From NCBI GenBank assembly GCA_035711385.1, contig DASTCG010000148.1:1-8330 (forward strand): a DNA stretch of 8,330 nucleotides, in the 5' to 3' direction. Below are positions 1 through 6,934 of this stretch, one piece after another. The stretch's first letter is position 1. Every line of letters begins with the position of its first letter. A program made the translations under genes and the position numbers. The DNA is from JACDAN01 sp035711385 (GTDB lineage: Bacteria > Actinomycetota > Thermoleophilia > Gaiellales > Gaiellaceae). The notes beneath the pieces are model-generated. The model had not been told where the DNA came from. It saw only the letters and a list, made by a program, of their open reading frames with translations, and did no database searches.

Positions 1-1078
1 TGTACGCCACGCCCGGCGGGAAGTCCGGGCTGAGCACGTCCGTCGTCGGCTTCCCGAGGTCGGCGTGCTCGTTCCCCTCGGCCGCGATCAGCGTGACCCC
101 GTGAGCGTGCGCGTAGTCGAGCGCGCGCTGCGTGGCCGCGATGATCGCCCGTTGCTCCGCCTGCGCGGCCGGCGAGTCGGCCGGGTTCGCCGCGCAGTTC
201 ATCCACCAGGGGTCGATGAAGTAGCTCATGTTGGCCACGTCGACCCCGATGTCGCCCGCATATGTCAATGCGTCGACCGACGGCTGCAGGAAGAAATAGC
301 CCGAATCCTGACCGGCTCGGATGTTCACGATCGTCACCTGCGGCGCGACCCCGGCCATCCCCAGCCCGTTGATCGGTGAGGCAATCGTGCTCGCGACATG
401 CGTGCCGTGCGAGTTCTCGTCGACGTTCGCCGGGTCCGAGCAGGATCCGTCGGGCTCGTCTGCGCAAGGACCATCCACGAGGGGGACGTCGGTCGTGAAG
501 TTCCTGCTGAGGGCATTCGAGAAGTTCGGGGCAATGTCGGGGTGGGTCCCGTCGACGCCCGTGTCGAGAATGCCGACCAGGACCTTCTTGTCACCTCGCT
601 CCACCTGGTACGAGCCCGTGGGCGTCGCGTGCATCATCTGCATGTCCCACTGCAGGCCGGCAAGCGGCTCGGCGTCACGGTGGGAGCCCGCGAGCTTGAG
701 TCGACGCGCCTTGCTCACGCCTCGCAGCGTCCTCCGCACCTGCCGCATCTGTGCGGCGTCGATCTTCGGCTTCACAACCGGCGCGATCCGGCCGACGGGA
801 CGGTTCCTCGTCGCACCCAGGATCGCCGCGTCGCTCGAGACGTCCAGCAGGAACGACGGGTTCTTCGTCCTGACCGTCGCCACTCCGACCTTCGCGTTCT
901 CGCGGACGAGCGTGCCGCCGGCCGCGCGGATCGCCGCCCGAGCAGACGCCTTCGAGACGCCGGTCTCGTAGACGACGACGTACGTCGCCGCCCGAGGCCC
1001 GGCCGGCCTCGCAGCCGCGAGCGCGGCGACCGTCAGCGCCGTCGTCGCAGCGACCGCGACGATGATTGCTCTACGCAC
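1..1078 (-). CDS. Secreted subtilisin-like serine protease (peptidase S8), C-terminus off the left edge
   Basis: This is an extracellular endopeptidase of the subtilase family, read on the minus strand as 359 codons without a stop. It starts at GTG 1076-1078 behind a strong AAGGAGGG ribosome site. Residues 2-23 form a signal peptide: an Arg-Arg N-terminus followed by an Ala/Val-rich core. Residues 31-95 resemble an inhibitor I9-type propeptide (ATYVVVYETG, then an Ala/Gly-rich helix-strand pattern). The catalytic domain starts near residue 140. The Asp motif is VGILDTGVDGTHPD (D172), the His motif is NSHGTHVAST (H224), and the oxyanion-hole Asn lies in AAEGNE (N336). The catalytic Ser motif (GTS) would lie beyond the window. 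Insertions with paired Cys (C205, C213) around residues 195-220 are consistent with a secreted protein. It diverges from the M36 protease gene. Family assignment is firm; substrate is unknown. Confidence 0.93.
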   Translation of the reverse strand, partial: MRRAIIVAVAATTALTVAALAAARPAGPRAATYVVVYETGVSKASARAAIRAAGGTLVRENAKVGVATVRTKNPSFLLDVSSDAAILGATRNRPVGRIAPVVKPKIDAAQMRQVRRTLRGVSKARRLKLAGSHRDAEPLAGLQWDMQMMHATPTGSYQVERGDKKVLVGILDTGVDGTHPDIAPNFSNALSRNFTTDVPLVDGPCADEPDGSCSDPANVDENSHGTHVASTIASPINGLGMAGVAPQVTIVNIRAGQDSGYFFLQPSVDALTYAGDIGVDVANMSYFIDPWWMNCAANPADSPAAQAEQRAIIAATQRALDYAHAHGVTLIAAEGNEHADLGKPTTDVLSPDFPPGVAY

Positions 1079-1082
1079 TGAA

Positions 1083-1090
1083 CCCTCCTT
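1083..1090 (-). promoter_or_regulatory. Ribosome binding site of the S8 protease
   Basis: On the minus strand the sequence reads AAGGAGGG, then TTCA, then GTG. This near-perfect Shine-Dalgarno fixes the GTG at 1076-1078 as the start. The choice agrees with the signal peptide that begins there. I could not pick out a convincing -35/-10 pair for this gene upstream on the minus strand. Confidence 0.8.
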
Positions 1091-1184
1091 TGTCCTCGCG
1101 CGCGGGGCTCCCCTCCCCAGGCAGCATTGCCCGCGTCGCGACGGCGATCATCGCACGTTCTCGCTGCAAATGGGAGATCTCCGG

Positions 1185-1197
1185 GCCGGAAACCGGC
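1185..1197. promoter_or_regulatory. Short inverted repeat in the divergent intergenic region (possible operator)
   Basis: GCCGG-AAA-CCGGC is a perfect 5-bp-arm inverted repeat about 107 nt upstream of the S8 start and 67 nt upstream of the M36 -35 box. The 266-nt gap between the divergent genes holds no gene that I can support. In GC-rich DNA a palindrome this short may be chance, so this is only a candidate site. Confidence 0.2.
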
Positions 1198-1240
1198 GGA
1201 AATGGGCGGAATCCAGAACGTGCTCCTTTCACGCCTCGCA

Positions 1241-1251
1241 GCGAAATTCGC
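1241..1251. promoter_or_regulatory. Palindrome just upstream of the M36 promoter (possible operator)
   Basis: GCGAAATTCGC is an 11-bp palindrome with a central A. It ends 12 nt before the M36 -35 box, where an activator might sit. It is AT-containing in a GC-rich background, which makes it stand out slightly. No equivalent is seen upstream of the second, similar promoter near 4926. Function is inferred from position only. Confidence 0.3.
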
Positions 1252-1263
1252 AGACGAAGTCGC

Positions 1264-1292
1264 TTGACTTCCCTCGATGGGCCTTTGAAGAT
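1264..1292 (+). promoter_or_regulatory. Sigma70-like promoter of the M36 protease gene
   Basis: The -35 box TTGACT (1264-1269) and the -10 box GAAGAT (1287-1292) are separated by 17 nt. The -35 box matches consensus at five of six positions; the -10 box at three of six. Transcription would start near 1299, leaving a leader of about 45 nt before the ATG at 1345. Support comes from the near copy of this layout at 4926-4954: the same -35, the same 17-nt spacing, a similar -10, and a shared GCCCGTT just downstream. Confidence 0.6.
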
Positions 1293-1334
1293 CGGCCCGT
1301 TCTCCGTCGAGGAGAACGTCGTTTCTTCGGACAA

Positions 1335-1342
1335 GGGGAGGG
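1335..1342 (+). promoter_or_regulatory. Ribosome binding site of the M36 protease
   Basis: The purine-rich run GGGGAGGG lies just upstream of ATG 1345-1347. The reading frame stays open 93 codons further left, to 1066, but that extension crosses the promoter and overlaps the start of the S8 gene. This site, the promoter position and the signal peptide together place the start at 1345. Confidence 0.7.
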
Positions 1343-1344
1343 AG

Positions 1345-4300
1345 ATGCGAGTCAGATTCCTGGGCGCGGCTGCGTGCGTGGCCGCGTTGGGCGTCGTGAT
1401 GCTCCCCGGCTCGGCGTTCTCGGTGGCGAACATCCGGGAAAACACGGATGCCGTCGTCGAGTTCGACAGCCGGGTGGGCACGATCGCGCCGACGAAGGCT
1501 CAGCGCATGCACGCTAGGCGGCTACACGCGAGCGTGACGTGGAGCCAGTACGGGACGCCGGCCTCACTCACGAGGCACGGCAAGTTCCTCGCCAGGGGCG
1601 TCCGCGGCAAGACTGCGGCCGACGCGGCCATCTGGTACCTGAAGCGCCACAAGGCGCTGTTCGGCCTCCGCTCGGTCGCCGGCCTGAAGTTCGACAGCGC
1701 GAGCAGGCTCGGGTCGAGCAACGGATATGCAGTGACCTTCCGGCAGGCGTTTGGCGCCCTGCTCACGAGCGAAGGCGGCATGGTCACCGTCGGGGTGACC
1801 GGGTCGCGAGCGCGTCGGTGGAAGGTTGCGTACGTCTCCTCGTCACTCACGCGTGATCGCGTCCTTACCGGGATGGTCAAGCTCTCAGCGGCCGGCGCGT
1901 GGACTGCGGCGGCGAGAGGAGTCGGAGTGACCCGCTCGATCGCGAACGTGCTTGCCCGCAAGCACGCCCGCGGCTGGGTCCAGATGCGTGTTGCGGGCAT
2001 CGACGCCACGCAGCAGGCGCGGCTCGTCGCGTTCCCGACGATTCGCAACGGCGTCGTTCCCGCATACGAGACGATCGTCCTCGACCTCAAGCAGGCGAAC
2101 CCGCTCGCGGTGCGGACGTTCGTCGACGCAGGCACGGGACGGATGCTCGCCCGCAGCAACCTGGTGCAGAACGCAGCGCAGGGCACGATCCGGCTGCAGG
2201 CGGCCGAGTCCTTCAGCTTCAACGGTGAGCTGGCCGCGGACGACGGTGCCTGCAACACGCACGGCCCGTTCGCGATCGGCGCCGGCAACCGCGCGCTGGA
2301 CGGCTTCGCGGCCGCGACGATCCCGACGAACGACCTCGCCCTCGAGCTCGTGAAGGACGGGACCGTCCTCGTGCACGCGGACACGCTGTTCTCGCCGGAG
2401 CAGTTCCACTACGAGCCTGCGGGCGGCGTGCCGGCGGGCAACTACACGATCAGGGTCTGCGACTTCGACGACCCACCTGCGGGACCCGGCGGTCCAGGAT
2501 GGGCCGCCCCGCGGACGTACACGGGCACGCTGGCCGGCGACGCCTCACCGCCGCCGCCTCCGTACCTGGCGCGGTGGAAGGCGTTCACGGGGACACCGTC
2601 GCTGTACACGCTCGATCAGGACCCATGGAACCTGCCGAACACAGACACGCGGAAGATCCTGTGCTGGATCACCGCTCCGGGCTGTGACCGGCTCGCCGGC
2701 GGCGTCCTGACGTCGCGCGGCCCGTGGGATCACGACCACAAGCTGAACGCACCGACGCTCACGACCCGCGGCAACAACGCGAAGTCGGCGACCTCGTGGA
2801 CGAACGATCTGCTCCCGAGCCCGCCGCAGTTCATGCCGACGAGCGCGGCGCGCGACTACAGCTTCCCGTGGACGAACGACTGGGCGAACCGCGACTGCGA
2901 GCCGACACCGAGCGCACCGGGTGCGACGTGGGACGACTCGGCGGCCACCGCAAACCTCTTCGTAGCCCACAACCGGATGCACGACTGGTCGTACAACCTG
3001 GGCTTCACCGAGAGGAACTGGAACGCCCAGGACTACAACTTCGGGATGACCGAGCGGCGGCAGGAGAACGACCCCGTCCTCGGCGACGCCCAGGCGGGCG
3101 CCCTGATCCCGGGCGTGCGCGACAACGCCAACATGATCACCCTTCCCGACGGCTCCTCGTCGGTGACCAACATGTACTTCTGGCAGCCGTTCGCGGCGTC
3201 GTTCTACGCCCCGTGCGTCGACGGCGACTACGACATGGGCGTCATCGGCCATGAGTACGGCCACATGATCGAGAACCGCATGATCGGCAAGGGCAACGTC
3301 CGCTCCGGCCATCACGCCGGCGCGATGGGCGAGTCCCACGGCGATCTCTTCGGGATGGAGGTCGTGAACGAGTTCGGCGACTGGTCGCCGGGCTCCAACC
3401 GCTACGCGGTCGGCGTCTACGACACCGGCAACCGGCAGCGGGCGATCCGGAACTACGGGATGAACTTCCCGATGTCGGGCGGGGTGCCCCAGCCCGGAAA
3501 GCAGCTGCTGATCAACACGCTCAACTTCAGCGACATGGGCTACGACGTCACCGGCCCGACGGCGACGTCGAGCCAGCAGGTGCACGCCAACGGCGAGATC
3601 TGGAGCGCGACGAACTTCCGGATCCGTCAGCTGCTGATCGACAAGTACGGCGACAAGTACCCGTACGACGATCAGGAGCTCCAGACGGAGTGCGCCGACG
3701 GGTACCTGAACGCCGCGAGGTGTCCGGGCAACCGGCGGTGGATCCAGCTCGTGTTCGACGCGATGCTGCTGATGCCGACGAACCCGAGCATGCTGCAGGC
3801 CCGGGATGCCCAGCTCGCCTCCGACCTCATGCGCTTCGGCGGAGCGAACCAGAAGGAGATCTGGCTCGGATTCGCCCGGAGCGGCTTCGGGGTCAACGCC
3901 ACGAGCACGAACAGCTCGCTGGCGGAGACCGACACCGACCCGGTGCCGGACTTCGAGCCCGTGGGCACGGAGCCGGCCACGGTCAAGTTCGTGGTCAAGA
4001 GCCTCGACGGCAACGCGATCACGAGCGCGCGCGTCTTCGTCGGTCACTACGAGGCGCGGGTCTCGCCGATCGCCGATACGAACCCGGCGACGACGGGCTT
4101 CGCGAACCTCGACGACACCGCGACGTTCGCTCCCGGCCGGTACGAGCTCCTGGCCCAGGCACCGGGCTTCGGGTTCGTCCGGTTCCGCGGGCGGTTCCGC
4201 TCGGGCGACGACGAGACGATCACGATCCGGATGGCGCAGAACTGGGCATCCTCCGCCGCCGGCGCGGCTGCGACCGGTGACGGAGGCACGACCCTGCCCA

Positions 4301-4833
4301 ACCTGATCGACGACACCGAGCGGACGCAGTGGACGGTTCCCGGCACGGTGACCGGCGGGAACCTCACGGTCGACGGATCGAAGGCGACGATCGACCTCGG
4401 AGGCACCGAGCCGATCAACGTCAAGTACGTCCAGGTGAGCGCGATGCTGTCCTCGGGCCAGAACCGGTTCACGGCGCTGCGGCAGTTCGAGCTGTGGGCG
4501 TGCAATGCGAAGAGGGACGACTGCTCGACCGACGCAGGCTTCAGGAAGGTCTACACGAGCCCGGACAACGCCTTCCCAGGCAATCCTCCGCGCCCGGTGG
4601 CTCCCCACATGATCCTGCGCCAGTTCGACGTCCCGAACACGAAGGCCACCCACGTGCGCTTCGTGGCCAAGACGAGCCAGTGCACCGGCGGCCCGGCGTT
4701 CCAGGGCGAGCAGGACGCCGATCCGGCGTTCACGACGGACTGCGACTCCAACGTCCCGGCGAACAACTCGCGTTCGTTCGTCAGGGCGGCCGAGCTTCAG
4801 GTCTTCGGCTCCAGGTCGCACGTTCAGCACTAG
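1345..4833 (+). CDS. Secreted M36 (fungalysin-type) zinc metallopeptidase with C-terminal accessory domains
   Basis: A 1162-residue secreted zinc endopeptidase. Residues 1-28 are a signal peptide (MRVRFLGAAACVAALG, then a cut near SAFSVA). Residues ~50-200 resemble the fungalysin/thermolysin propeptide (GTPASLTRHGKFLA, then an FTP-like fold). Residues ~277-395 form a beta-rich segment similar to P-domain or pre-peptidase modules, followed by a proline linker. The M36 catalytic domain follows, with GNN (476-478), the zinc motif HEYGH (H636, E637, H640), and third ligand E663 in MGESHGDLF, the counterpart of the family's GEGWSDF. Residues ~878-965 look like a carboxypeptidase-regulatory-type beta domain. 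Residues ~983-1160 look like a Cys-containing discoidin/F5-8C-like domain (TIDLGG, FELWAC). Accessory-domain names are by pattern and less certain than the peptidase call. It likely acts outside the cell on protein substrates, alongside the divergent S8 protease. A diverged fragment of a paralogue lies just downstream. Confidence 0.93.
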   Translation: MRVRFLGAAACVAALGVVMLPGSAFSVANIRENTDAVVEFDSRVGTIAPTKAQRMHARRLHASVTWSQYGTPASLTRHGKFLARGVRGKTAADAAIWYLKRHKALFGLRSVAGLKFDSASRLGSSNGYAVTFRQAFGALLTSEGGMVTVGVTGSRARRWKVAYVSSSLTRDRVLTGMVKLSAAGAWTAAARGVGVTRSIANVLARKHARGWVQMRVAGIDATQQARLVAFPTIRNGVVPAYETIVLDLKQANPLAVRTFVDAGTGRMLARSNLVQNAAQGTIRLQAAESFSFNGELAADDGACNTHGPFAIGAGNRALDGFAAATIPTNDLALELVKDGTVLVHADTLFSPEQFHYEPAGGVPAGNYTIRVCDFDDPPAGPGGPGWAAPRTYTGTLAGDASPPPPPYLARWKAFTGTPSLYTLDQDPWNLPNTDTRKILCWITAPGCDRLAGGVLTSRGPWDHDHKLNAPTLTTRGNNAKSATSWTNDLLPSPPQFMPTSAARDYSFPWTNDWANRDCEPTPSAPGATWDDSAATANLFVAHNRMHDWSYNLGFTERNWNAQDYNFGMTERRQENDPVLGDAQAGALIPGVRDNANMITLPDGSSSVTNMYFWQPFAASFYAPCVDGDYDMGVIGHEYGHMIENRMIGKGNVRSGHHAGAMGESHGDLFGMEVVNEFGDWSPGSNRYAVGVYDTGNRQRAIRNYGMNFPMSGGVPQPGKQLLINTLNFSDMGYDVTGPTATSSQQVHANGEIWSATNFRIRQLLIDKYGDKYPYDDQELQTECADGYLNAARCPGNRRWIQLVFDAMLLMPTNPSMLQARDAQLASDLMRFGGANQKEIWLGFARSGFGVNATSTNSSLAETDTDPVPDFEPVGTEPATVKFVVKSLDGNAITSARVFVGHYEARVSPIADTNPATTGFANLDDTATFAPGRYELLAQAPGFGFVRFRGRFRSGDDETITIRMAQNWASSAAGAAATGDGGTTLPNLIDDTERTQWTVPGTVTGGNLTVDGSKATIDLGGTEPINVKYVQVSAMLSSGQNRFTALRQFELWACNAKRDDCSTDAGFRKVYTSPDNAFPGNPPRPVAPHMILRQFDVPNTKATHVRFVAKTSQCTGGPAFQGEQDADPAFTTDCDSNVPANNSRSFVRAAELQVFGSRSHVQH

Positions 4834-4854
4834 CGCCTTCGTACGCGCTTGCTG

Positions 4855-4884
4855 AGAGAGGGCCGGCGAGAGCCGGCCCTCTCT
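4855..4884 (+). terminator. Terminator hairpin after the M36 gene
   Basis: AGAGAGGGCCGGC (4855-4867) and GCCGGCCCTCTCT (4872-4884) are perfect 13-bp arms around a GAGA loop, 21 nt after the stop codon. The following bases (GTGCTTCCTTC) are only moderately T-rich, so this is a strong hairpin with a weak tail, as is common in GC-rich actinobacteria. Confidence 0.8.
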
Positions 4885-4925
4885 GTGCTTCCTTCGGACC
4901 CTGGGGAGGTAAGAGGGAAGCTTGT

Positions 4926-4954
4926 TTGACTTTCCTCTATCAACGATCGAATAT
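4926..4954 (+). promoter_or_regulatory. Promoter nearly duplicating that of the M36 gene
   Basis: TTGACT (4926-4931), a 17-nt spacer, then GAATAT (4949-4954). The -35 region TTGACTTTCCTCTAT matches the M36 promoter at 13 of 15 positions. The -10 boxes differ at one base (GAATAT against GAAGAT). Both are followed by ATC and GCCCGTT a few bases on, then TC after one variable base. The resemblance across roughly 45 nt points to common descent. It would drive transcription into the M36 remnant at 4977, ending at the hairpin at 5107-5138 or reading through into the lipid-kinase gene. Confidence 0.6.
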
Positions 4955-4976
4955 CAAGCCCGTTGTCGGATGCTGG

Positions 4977-5105
4977 ATCCTCCGTCAGTTCGACCTCCCC
5001 GACTCGAAGGCGACGGACGTGCGCTTCGTCGTCCGCTCGACGCAGTGCACCGGGGCCTCGGTCGAACCGGACATCGACGACTGGCGCTCCGCCGCCACGA
5101 CGACG
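4977..5105 (+). pseudogene. Remnant of a second M36 protease gene (part of the C-terminal domain only)
   Basis: Bases 4977-5057 translate to 27 residues beginning ILRQFDLPDSKATDVRFV and ending near QCTGA. They match M36 residues encoded at 4612-4692 (ILRQFDVPNTKATHVRFV, then QCTGG). By hand count this is 62 of 81 bases and 18 of 27 residues, with most changes synonymous or conservative. Bases 5058-5105 are only weakly alignable. The signal peptide, propeptide and zinc domain are all absent: the fragment begins about 10 nt after the duplicated promoter region. I find no ATG, GTG or TTG in this frame between the predicted transcription start and the fragment, so it is probably untranslated. The frame stays open into the downstream kinase. 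The best reading is an old, once-functional paralogue collapsed by an internal deletion. Confidence 0.75.
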
Positions 5106-5106
5106 C

Positions 5107-5138
5107 AGAAGGGGGCCGGGTCGCCGGGCCCCCCTTCT
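5107..5138 (+). terminator. Terminator-like hairpin between the M36 remnant and the lipid-kinase gene
   Basis: AGAAGGGGG (5107-5115) pairs with CCCCCTTCT (5130-5138). An inner CCGG/CCGG stem and a GTCG loop complete the hairpin, with a small bulge on the right arm. The following TCTCTGG is a poor T tract. It may be the surviving terminator of the deleted M36 paralogue. It ends 18 nt before the next start codon, so it could also affect expression of that gene. Confidence 0.6.
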
Positions 5139-5156
5139 CTGGCATCGTCATGCGCC

Positions 5157-6038
5157 ATGCCCGGCGTCCTTCTCGTCGTCAACCCGCAGGCGAGCGCCGT
5201 CACGGACGAGCTGACGGAGCGTGTGGCCTCGGCGCTGGGCCCGGACGCAAGCGTGGCAAGGACCGAGCGGCCGGGCCACGCGGTCGAGCTCGCGCGCGAC
5301 GCGGAGGCCGGCGCCGTCGTGGTCTTCGGCGGCGACGGAGCCTTCAACGAGGCGCTGAACGGGCTGCGGTCGGGCGTCCCGCTCGGACTGGTGCCGGGCG
5401 GCGGCTCGAGCGTGCTCCCGCGGGCGCTCGGGCTTCCCGCCGGCGCCGAGGAGGCGGCCCGGCAGGTCGCGGAGGCGCTTCGCGAGGGCCGGACGCGGAC
5501 GATCTCGCTCGGGCGGGTGAACGGCAGGCGCTTCGGCTTCTCCGCCGCATTCGGGTTCCCGGCGGAGCTCGTCCGCCGGGTGGACGAGCTGGGTCGCGAG
5601 CGGCTCGGTCGCCGTCCTCCGGACCGGGTCTTCCTCACGACCGCGCTGCGGATGCTCGGCGAGCGACGCGGAAGGCTCGACGCCGACGTGGAGGTCGTCG
5701 GCCACGGCCGGGCGGCGTTCGCCGTCGTCTCTCCGGGAGATCCCTACACGTACTTGGGGCGGGTACCGCTTCGCGCGACGCCGGCCGCCTCCTGGCGGGG
5801 CGGCCTCGACCTCGCCGCACCGCGCACCGTCGGGCCGCTCGCGATCCCGCGGCTCCTCCTGGCGGCGCTCACCGGCCGGGCCCCGAGCACCCGCGGCGTC
5901 CTCTACCTCCACGACGTCGAGGCCGTCGAGCTCCGCTCGCAGCGTCCGCTGCCGCTCCAAGTGGACGGCGAGGACCTCGGCGACGTCGAGCTCGCCACCT
6001 TCGCTGCCGAGCCGAAAGCGGCAAAGATCCTCCTCTGA
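5157..6038 (+). CDS. Diacylglycerol-kinase-family lipid kinase (DAGK catalytic domain)
   Basis: A 293-residue soluble protein of the DgkB/YegS/sphingosine-kinase-like family, which transfers phosphate from ATP to a lipid hydroxyl at the inner membrane face. Visible marks are an N-terminal strand ending in NP (LLVVNPQA, N9-P10), the nucleotide motif GGDG (58-61) followed by FNEALNG, and PGGGSSVLPRALGLP (80-94). The last resembles the PGG(S/T)xN-type loop of actinobacterial members, but with SSV in place of a more usual TNV, so nucleotide or metal contacts may differ. A C-terminal beta half ends in LQVDGEDLG, typical of the family. The length is normal. ATG 5157 was chosen because the first family strand follows directly; no Shine-Dalgarno is visible, so initiation may be leaderless or rely on readthrough. 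The lipid substrate cannot be told from sequence. The next gene begins 17 nt downstream. Confidence 0.85.
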   Translation: MPGVLLVVNPQASAVTDELTERVASALGPDASVARTERPGHAVELARDAEAGAVVVFGGDGAFNEALNGLRSGVPLGLVPGGGSSVLPRALGLPAGAEEAARQVAEALREGRTRTISLGRVNGRRFGFSAAFGFPAELVRRVDELGRERLGRRPPDRVFLTTALRMLGERRGRLDADVEVVGHGRAAFAVVSPGDPYTYLGRVPLRATPAASWRGGLDLAAPRTVGPLAIPRLLLAALTGRAPSTRGVLYLHDVEAVELRSQRPLPLQVDGEDLGDVELATFAAEPKAAKILL

Positions 6039-6055
6039 ACGTCTATATGTGAGAC

Positions 6056-6934
6056 GTGGCCGAGCCCCCCAAGGACACGGGATTCGATCCAATCCGCGCC
6101 GGCGGCGTCGTCGTCGCCGTGCTCGCGCTGCTCGCCGTCGTGGCGCTCGCAGCCTCCGCGGCCGGTCCTGCGACCGGTGGGGGCGACCGCGACATCGCCG
6201 ACCCGCTCGCGACGCTCCTCTTCGTGCTGGGCGGGATCTGGGTCGCCGCAGTCCTCGTCGCCTCGCCGATGGTGAGCGGTCTGACGCTGACCGGCGGAGA
6301 GCCCAAGCCTCGTCGCTGGCACGGCAGCGTCCTCGTGGGGATCGCCTTCCTCGCGATCGTGATCGCCGCCGCCGTCACCGTGCGGAAGCTGCGCGGCGGA
6401 AGCGGAGCCGAGACCGGCCCGGTCGGCTCCACGGGCCAGGCCCCCACCTCGCCGGACGCGACCGGGCGCGTGCCGCTGATCGATCCCGCGTCGATCGACT
6501 GGCTGGTCGTCGGCCTCGTCTTCCTCGCCGCGCTGGTCGGCTTCTCGATCCTGGCCGCCGTGCTCGTGCGGCCGAGGGGCCGGTCGCTGCCCGAGCTCGA
6601 GGCGCGGAAGCAGCTCGAGCGGATGCTGGACGACACGCTGGACGATCTGCGGCGGGAGCGAGATCCGCGGCGGGCCGTGATCGCCGCCTACGCGCGGATG
6701 GAGCGCTCGCTCGGGGGGTACGGGCTGCCTCGAAGGCCCGCTGAGGCGCCGCTCGAGTACCTCGGCCGCGTGCTCGCGGAGCTGGCCGGCAGCGCCGCCG
6801 CGGCCCGCCGCCTCACCCGGCTCTTCGAGCGGGCCAAGTTCAGCGAGCATGCGATCGACGTGAAGATGAAGGCGGACGCGATCGACGCGGTCGTCGCCGT
6901 GCGTGACGAGCTCCGGGTACTGACGGCCACGTGA
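6056..6934 (+). CDS. Four-TM membrane protein with C-terminal DUF4129 domain
   Basis: A 292-residue membrane protein starting at GTG 6056. Predicted membrane segments are ~17-36, 52-74, 91-109 and 148-171. A Gly/Ser/Pro-rich loop (112-140) separates the third and fourth. The cytoplasmic C-terminus (~182-288) carries the DUF4129 pattern: an acidic/basic helix (ARKQLERMLDD), AVIAAYARMERSL (207-219), a Pro-rich turn with PLEYLGRVL, and RLFERAKFSEHAID (255-268). DUF4129 is typically found fused to transglutaminase-like proteins or as a separate gene beside MoxR and DUF58 genes, as here. Its biochemical role is unknown; a scaffold for a membrane-linked ATPase complex is an inference. The start has no clear ribosome site. 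TATATG at 6044-6049 lies 6 nt before the GTG and could be the -10 of a leaderless transcript. Its stop overlaps the next start by 4 nt (GTGA), suggesting translational coupling. Confidence 0.87.
   Translation: MAEPPKDTGFDPIRAGGVVVAVLALLAVVALAASAAGPATGGGDRDIADPLATLLFVLGGIWVAAVLVASPMVSGLTLTGGEPKPRRWHGSVLVGIAFLAIVIAAAVTVRKLRGGSGAETGPVGSTGQAPTSPDATGRVPLIDPASIDWLVVGLVFLAALVGFSILAAVLVRPRGRSLPELEARKQLERMLDDTLDDLRRERDPRRAVIAAYARMERSLGGYGLPRRPAEAPLEYLGRVLAELAGSAAAARRLTRLFERAKFSEHAIDVKMKADAIDAVVAVRDELRVLTAT

Noticed and set aside
65..1081. Plus-strand open frames across the left end
   Set aside because: The minus strand encodes an S8 protease with signal peptide, Asp and His motifs and a strong ribosome site. 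The plus-strand frames are Arg-rich shadows of it.
1066..1344. Earlier start for the M36 protein, 93 codons upstream
   Set aside because: The extension overlaps the S8 gene start and the M36 promoter, and it would bury the signal peptide inside the protein.
2545..4830. 761-codon open frame on the minus strand
   Set aside because: It lies fully antisense to the M36 gene, whose motifs, signal peptide and ribosome site are clear. Its translation is Arg/Val/Glu-rich low-complexity sequence with no recognisable domain, as expected for the complement of GC-rich coding DNA.
4329..5156. Long N-terminal extension of the lipid kinase
   Set aside because: The frame is open because of GC bias. It runs out of frame through the M36 3' end and the terminator hairpin. 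Only the 4977-5057 part is meaningful, as the M36 remnant.
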